Assembly: GCF_943193015.1 (NCBI RefSeq)
Contig: NZ_CALPCM010000048.1
Span: 1-15,823, forward strand
From: Hominisplanchenecus_A murintestinalis
GTDB lineage: Bacteria > Bacillota > Clostridia > Lachnospirales > Lachnospiraceae
Direction of reading: 5' to 3'
DNA: 15,823 nucleotides
Shown: positions 13,287-15,823 of the stretch, in pieces
Layout: the number at the start of each line of letters is the position of its first letter
Position numbering within the stretch: the first letter of the stretch is position 1
The notes under the pieces: generated by a model
Seen by the model: the letters and a program-made list of their open reading frames with translations, nothing else
What the model was told of the DNA's origin: nothing
Database searches by the model: none
Program-made: the position numbers and the translations under genes

Positions 13287-15557
13287 TTATATACCTCTCT
13301 TAAAAAATTTATCACGCCATGTAGGACGTGTATTTAACGAAATCATTCGGAAATCAGGAACCTGCAGGTCATACAAATAATCTCCCGTCTGATGCTCCTC
13401 CAAAAACTTTCCCACAAAATACTGCTCTACGCTCTGGTAACCCGTCGGGACAAAAAACACTACGTCAAATCCCAGCATACTCAAGTATGCCGTCACGATG
13501 GAATCCTCCAGTGAAATCGGCCGTTCCCCCGTATTGATATAGACAATCTTCGGATTCTTCTTTGTAAAATCAAATTTCTGGATAAGGCGCACGACTTCTT
13601 TTCCCAGATTCAGCGCCACGGATACAATGGTATACTCCGTACCGTTCTCAAACGTTCCCTTTATCTCTCTTCTGTCAATCAGAAGCTGCAGCTTGTCCAG
13701 CATATGTTCCTGTATCTCTTCCCGGAGCACCCCATACCGATATGTCTGATGAGCCTTTATCTTCTCCTTCTGTACTTTCCCATTTCTGAAAAACTCTGTG
13801 GCGTATGCTTTGAAAGGATTCGCGTCTGTCGGCGCGATATACGGTACGTCCTGAATCAGCAGGGTATCCTCCGTGAGAAGAGCCTTGATGCCTGACCAGT
13901 ACTTTGCCACATCCCTGTTCTTTACGCCCGATACCTTTGCAAAAATCACAGGCAGGCTGACCACATCATCCACCGTATCAAAGCTTGGCCGGAAACGCAG
14001 TTCCTGATCCCAGAGCAGCGCAATCTCTTCATACATCGTCTGCAGCATCACCGCGTTCGCTTTTCGATACTGCTGGTTCCGGTACATGCCGGAATTCTGA
14101 TACATCAGCGTATCCAGTTCGCGCTCCGCATGATATGCCGCCGTACCAATCCGTACCCCGGAACTCTCCTGCGGAAACTTGTCCGCCGTCACGGACTCCT
14201 GATAATTTATCTCATAAAGCAGCCTGTCCTCCAGGCAGCATTTTATATTCAAATTCGGATTCAGAACCAGCACGTCCACGGGAAGCCTTGCCAGGAATCT
14301 CAGAAACAGCGCTTCATTTTCATTTTGGCAGGCACCCATATGGATAAAACAGCTGATTTCCGGGAGCCTCCATCCTCCGAACAGCTTCCCCTGGTAACGC
14401 TTCAGCCAACACAGCAGGTATACCGCTTTATTTGTAAGGCGGTTCAGGTTCATGCCCGGGTTCTTCGCTTCCTCCAGCATCATGTCAATAAATGCCCTTA
14501 CCATAATGCGCCGCAGTTCCTCCGAACCATGACGAATATTCGCTGACAAATCCATCAGCATCTGATCCTGCCTCTGGTAATTCTTCCTGCGGATTTCCCC
14601 GATTTCCTGCATATCCGGCTGGGGAATCCCCCCATCCACAATTACAAGCCTGCGCTTCGCATTTTTCAGTTCCAGATAGAACTGATACAGCTCATTCATA
14701 TAAACGAGCTTATCTTCTGCTCCATTCATTCGGATAAAGCAATTATAGAACAGCTTCGGATCACTGCCCCGTCCAATAGCCGCCAGCGTGATATCTGCCA
14801 GCCCTTCGCCGGAAATCCACGCATTCGTACAGTTCGCGGCCTGCGGTTTCTTCCCATACAGACGCTCCTGTTCCGCTTTCTGCTGCATCTGCTCTCTGAG
14901 ACTGCGGATGCAGAATCCCTCCGGAAACGCCTCCATTTCCGGCAGCGCCAGGCTGTCGGACAGCGCTGACGGCGCGTCAAGCCTCCGGTAGCTGTCATCT
15001 CCCCGATACTGAAGCAGCACCACGTCGCACCCTGCATGAGACAGAATCGAAACCAGCATCAGCTCATAACTGCTAATCTCACCCTCATACAGAATCTTGG
15101 GAACACGGTTCCCGCCCAATTGATTTACAATACGCTCGAACTTATAGTACAGCCAGCACATGAACTTGATATATGCATTCTTGAGCATATTCTCATTCTT
15201 TCCGGCCCTGCGCAAAGAATCCAATGAATCATACATGGACGCCGCCACCTGGTTTCTCTGGAAATCATTCATCCGAGGCAGCCACTTCCTTAAGCTGGAT
15301 GTGATAAAACCCATGCTCATCTGAAAATCCATCCCCATAATCTCATTATAATAAGATAGATTTCTCTCATCGGGATTAGGGATTCTCCCTTCAATGACGA
15401 CTCCTGACAGGCGGGCGGCCTCATAATATCTTCCGATAAACTCTCTGATTTCTTCATTAAACCCGTTAATCCTGTAAAAATATACGCCTTTTTCTTTCCT
15501 GCTATCAAGTTCCATAAAAAAATCATTCAGGCCTTGAATTTTCCTGTGTTCAAACAT
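13287..15557 (-). CDS. yceG: YceG-family protein of the Ter/TelA system
   Basis: A 756-residue protein I assign to the YceG family (B. subtilis YceG, partner of YceH/TelA) on context, size and sequence character. No signal peptide, membrane helix or classical catalytic motif is seen. A segment of roughly 60 residues recurs three times, at about 126-186, 375-434 and 641-704: a helix ending near CWLYYKF, CWLKRYQ or LNLGKEV, then a strand VPKILYEG, LPEISCFIHMG or NPKIVYINTG, an acidic helix with Ser and Glu, and a strand DVVLLQ, DVLVLNP or DVVFFVP. This suggests three related alpha/beta units. The open frame extends to a TTG at 15584, but the start is placed at ATG 15557, where AGGATGG lies nine bases upstream and the leader from the promoter has a sensible length. 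It is the first gene of the operon. Confidence 0.8.
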   Translation of the reverse strand: MFEHRKIQGLNDFFMELDSRKEKGVYFYRINGFNEEIREFIGRYYEAARLSGVVIEGRIPNPDERNLSYYNEIMGMDFQMSMGFITSSLRKWLPRMNDFQRNQVAASMYDSLDSLRRAGKNENMLKNAYIKFMCWLYYKFERIVNQLGGNRVPKILYEGEISSYELMLVSILSHAGCDVVLLQYRGDDSYRRLDAPSALSDSLALPEMEAFPEGFCIRSLREQMQQKAEQERLYGKKPQAANCTNAWISGEGLADITLAAIGRGSDPKLFYNCFIRMNGAEDKLVYMNELYQFYLELKNAKRRLVIVDGGIPQPDMQEIGEIRRKNYQRQDQMLMDLSANIRHGSEELRRIMVRAFIDMMLEEAKNPGMNLNRLTNKAVYLLCWLKRYQGKLFGGWRLPEISCFIHMGACQNENEALFLRFLARLPVDVLVLNPNLNIKCCLEDRLLYEINYQESVTADKFPQESSGVRIGTAAYHAERELDTLMYQNSGMYRNQQYRKANAVMLQTMYEEIALLWDQELRFRPSFDTVDDVVSLPVIFAKVSGVKNRDVAKYWSGIKALLTEDTLLIQDVPYIAPTDANPFKAYATEFFRNGKVQKEKIKAHQTYRYGVLREEIQEHMLDKLQLLIDRREIKGTFENGTEYTIVSVALNLGKEVVRLIQKFDFTKKNPKIVYINTGERPISLEDSIVTAYLSMLGFDVVFFVPTGYQSVEQYFVGKFLEEHQTGDYLYDLQVPDFRMISLNTRPTWRDKFFKRGI

Positions 15558-15598
15558 AGATTTTTTCCATCCTAACGAATCCAAAATTACATGGAAAA

Positions 15599-15627
15599 AT
15601 TATACCACTTATCCCTCCGTTTATCAA
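15599..15627 (-). promoter_or_regulatory. Main promoter of the Ter operon
   Basis: Minus-strand TTGATA (15627-15622) and a perfect TATAAT (15604-15599) are separated by exactly 17 bp, a near-consensus sigma-A promoter. Transcription would start near 15592, about 35 bases before the yceG ATG, which argues against the upstream TTG start. Confidence 0.75.
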
Positions 15628-15633
15628 CAGCGA

Positions 15634-15652
15634 TATTATATATCATATAATA
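15634..15652. promoter_or_regulatory. Operator-like palindrome upstream of the Ter promoter
   Basis: TATTATAT and ATATAATA form a perfect 8-bp inverted repeat with a 3-base spacer, seven bases upstream of the -35. Its outer TTATA/TATAA pieces match the ends of a PerR/Fur-type box, but the centre does not. It also contains TATAAT on both strands, so a second weak promoter is possible. The AT-rich composition lowers the significance. Confidence 0.35.
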
Positions 15653-15660
15653 AAGTTGGA

Positions 15661-15707
15661 GTTCCGCTTTCAAATTGCGGTTTGTCGGGGAGTCTGTCGC
15701 TTACCCC
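15661..15707. repeat. Repeat element, copy B (single arm)
   Basis: This stretch aligns without gaps to copy A at 7390-7436, with 37 of 47 bases identical. It holds the same 20-mer (15667-15686) and the same GCTT-A/T-CCCC end. The opposite arm found in copy A is not seen here, so this may be one end of a longer element running off the right side of the window. It sits directly upstream of the Ter operon regulatory region. Confidence 0.65.
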
Positions 15708-15823
15708 AGACACCGGGGCACCTGCCATATATCCCACACGGACGGAGACAACGCGCCGGTGAACTAACGCTTAACTACGACTAATACGCTCAGGAGAGCC
15801 TTCGCGCATAAGTCTCCGTAAAG
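15708..15823. other. Right-edge stretch with inverted repeats and no recognised gene
   Basis: No convincing gene is seen. ACGGAGAC (15742-15749) and GTCTCCGT (15812-15819) form an 8-bp inverted repeat around degenerate repeats of the CTAACGC/CTAATACGC kind. A minus-strand frame entering from the right edge gives LRRLMREGSPERISRS before a stop at 15771-15773; it could be the very end of a neighbouring gene, but I do not recognise it. Confidence 0.3.

Noticed and set aside
13286..13315. Upstream ATG for telA (ten extra codons)
   Set aside because: It lies inside yceG without a ribosome binding site, while the ATG at 13285 has a well-spaced AGAGAGG and gives the natural N-terminus.
15558..15584. 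TTG start for yceG at 15584
   Set aside because: No Shine-Dalgarno sequence precedes it and it would lie only about eight bases from the predicted transcription start.
7390..15707. CRISPR-like array from the recurring 20-mer
   Set aside because: Only two full copies exist, over 8 kb apart, with no regular spacers and no cas genes.
1..15823. rRNA or tRNA genes and insertion sequence transposases
   Set aside because: No rRNA or cloverleaf tRNA sequence and no transposase or integrase domain was recognised in any frame of the window.

Overview
The window (15.8 kb) looks like chromosome from a low- to mid-GC Gram-positive bacterium of the Clostridia, most likely the Lachnospiraceae. The grounds are strong AGGAGG-type ribosome binding sites, a YhaM exoribonuclease, a TerD/TelA/YceG cluster of the kind found in Firmicutes, and an RlmD tail domain of a type I know from Clostridia. 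Genus-level placement is not supported from this sequence alone. Nearly all genes lie on the minus strand; only one sizeable gene (5662-6600) and a toxin remnant at the left edge are on the plus strand.

Left edge (1-320): a decayed type I toxin locus. A small holin-like membrane toxin reading frame without a usable start codon is followed by a hairpin, and a well-formed promoter on the opposite strand would make an antisense RNA. Next comes a minus-strand housekeeping array (319-5347), transcribed as an ApbE lipoprotein (FMN transferase), a membrane-anchored HtrA-like protein with a damaged catalytic triad, a YhaM-type exoribonuclease, an RlmD-type 23S rRNA methyltransferase, and the methyltransferase's C-terminal tail in a different frame (candidate frameshift).

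Middle (5363-7490): divergent promoters, a DUF1848 protein with a radical-SAM-like Cys motif near its C-terminus, and a convergent HAD phosphatase. Beyond these lies a roughly 90-bp palindromic repeat element.

Right half (7491-15660): a six-gene minus-strand Ter stress operon with a good sigma-A-type promoter at 15599-15627. Transcription order is yceG-like, telA/yceH, three terD-family paralogues, then a PMCA-like Ca2+ P-type ATPase, ending in a hairpin. The TerD proteins keep the acidic motifs expected for Ca2+ binding, so a calcium pump as the last gene is functionally coherent. No TerC gene is present. The operon is bracketed by related copies of one repeat, at 7390-7490 and 15661-15707, sharing an identical 20-mer. 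This suggests a discrete, possibly mobile, cassette. The HAD phosphatase lies just beyond the left repeat and may be a former part of the Ter system. The last 116 bases contain inverted repeats and no recognisable gene.
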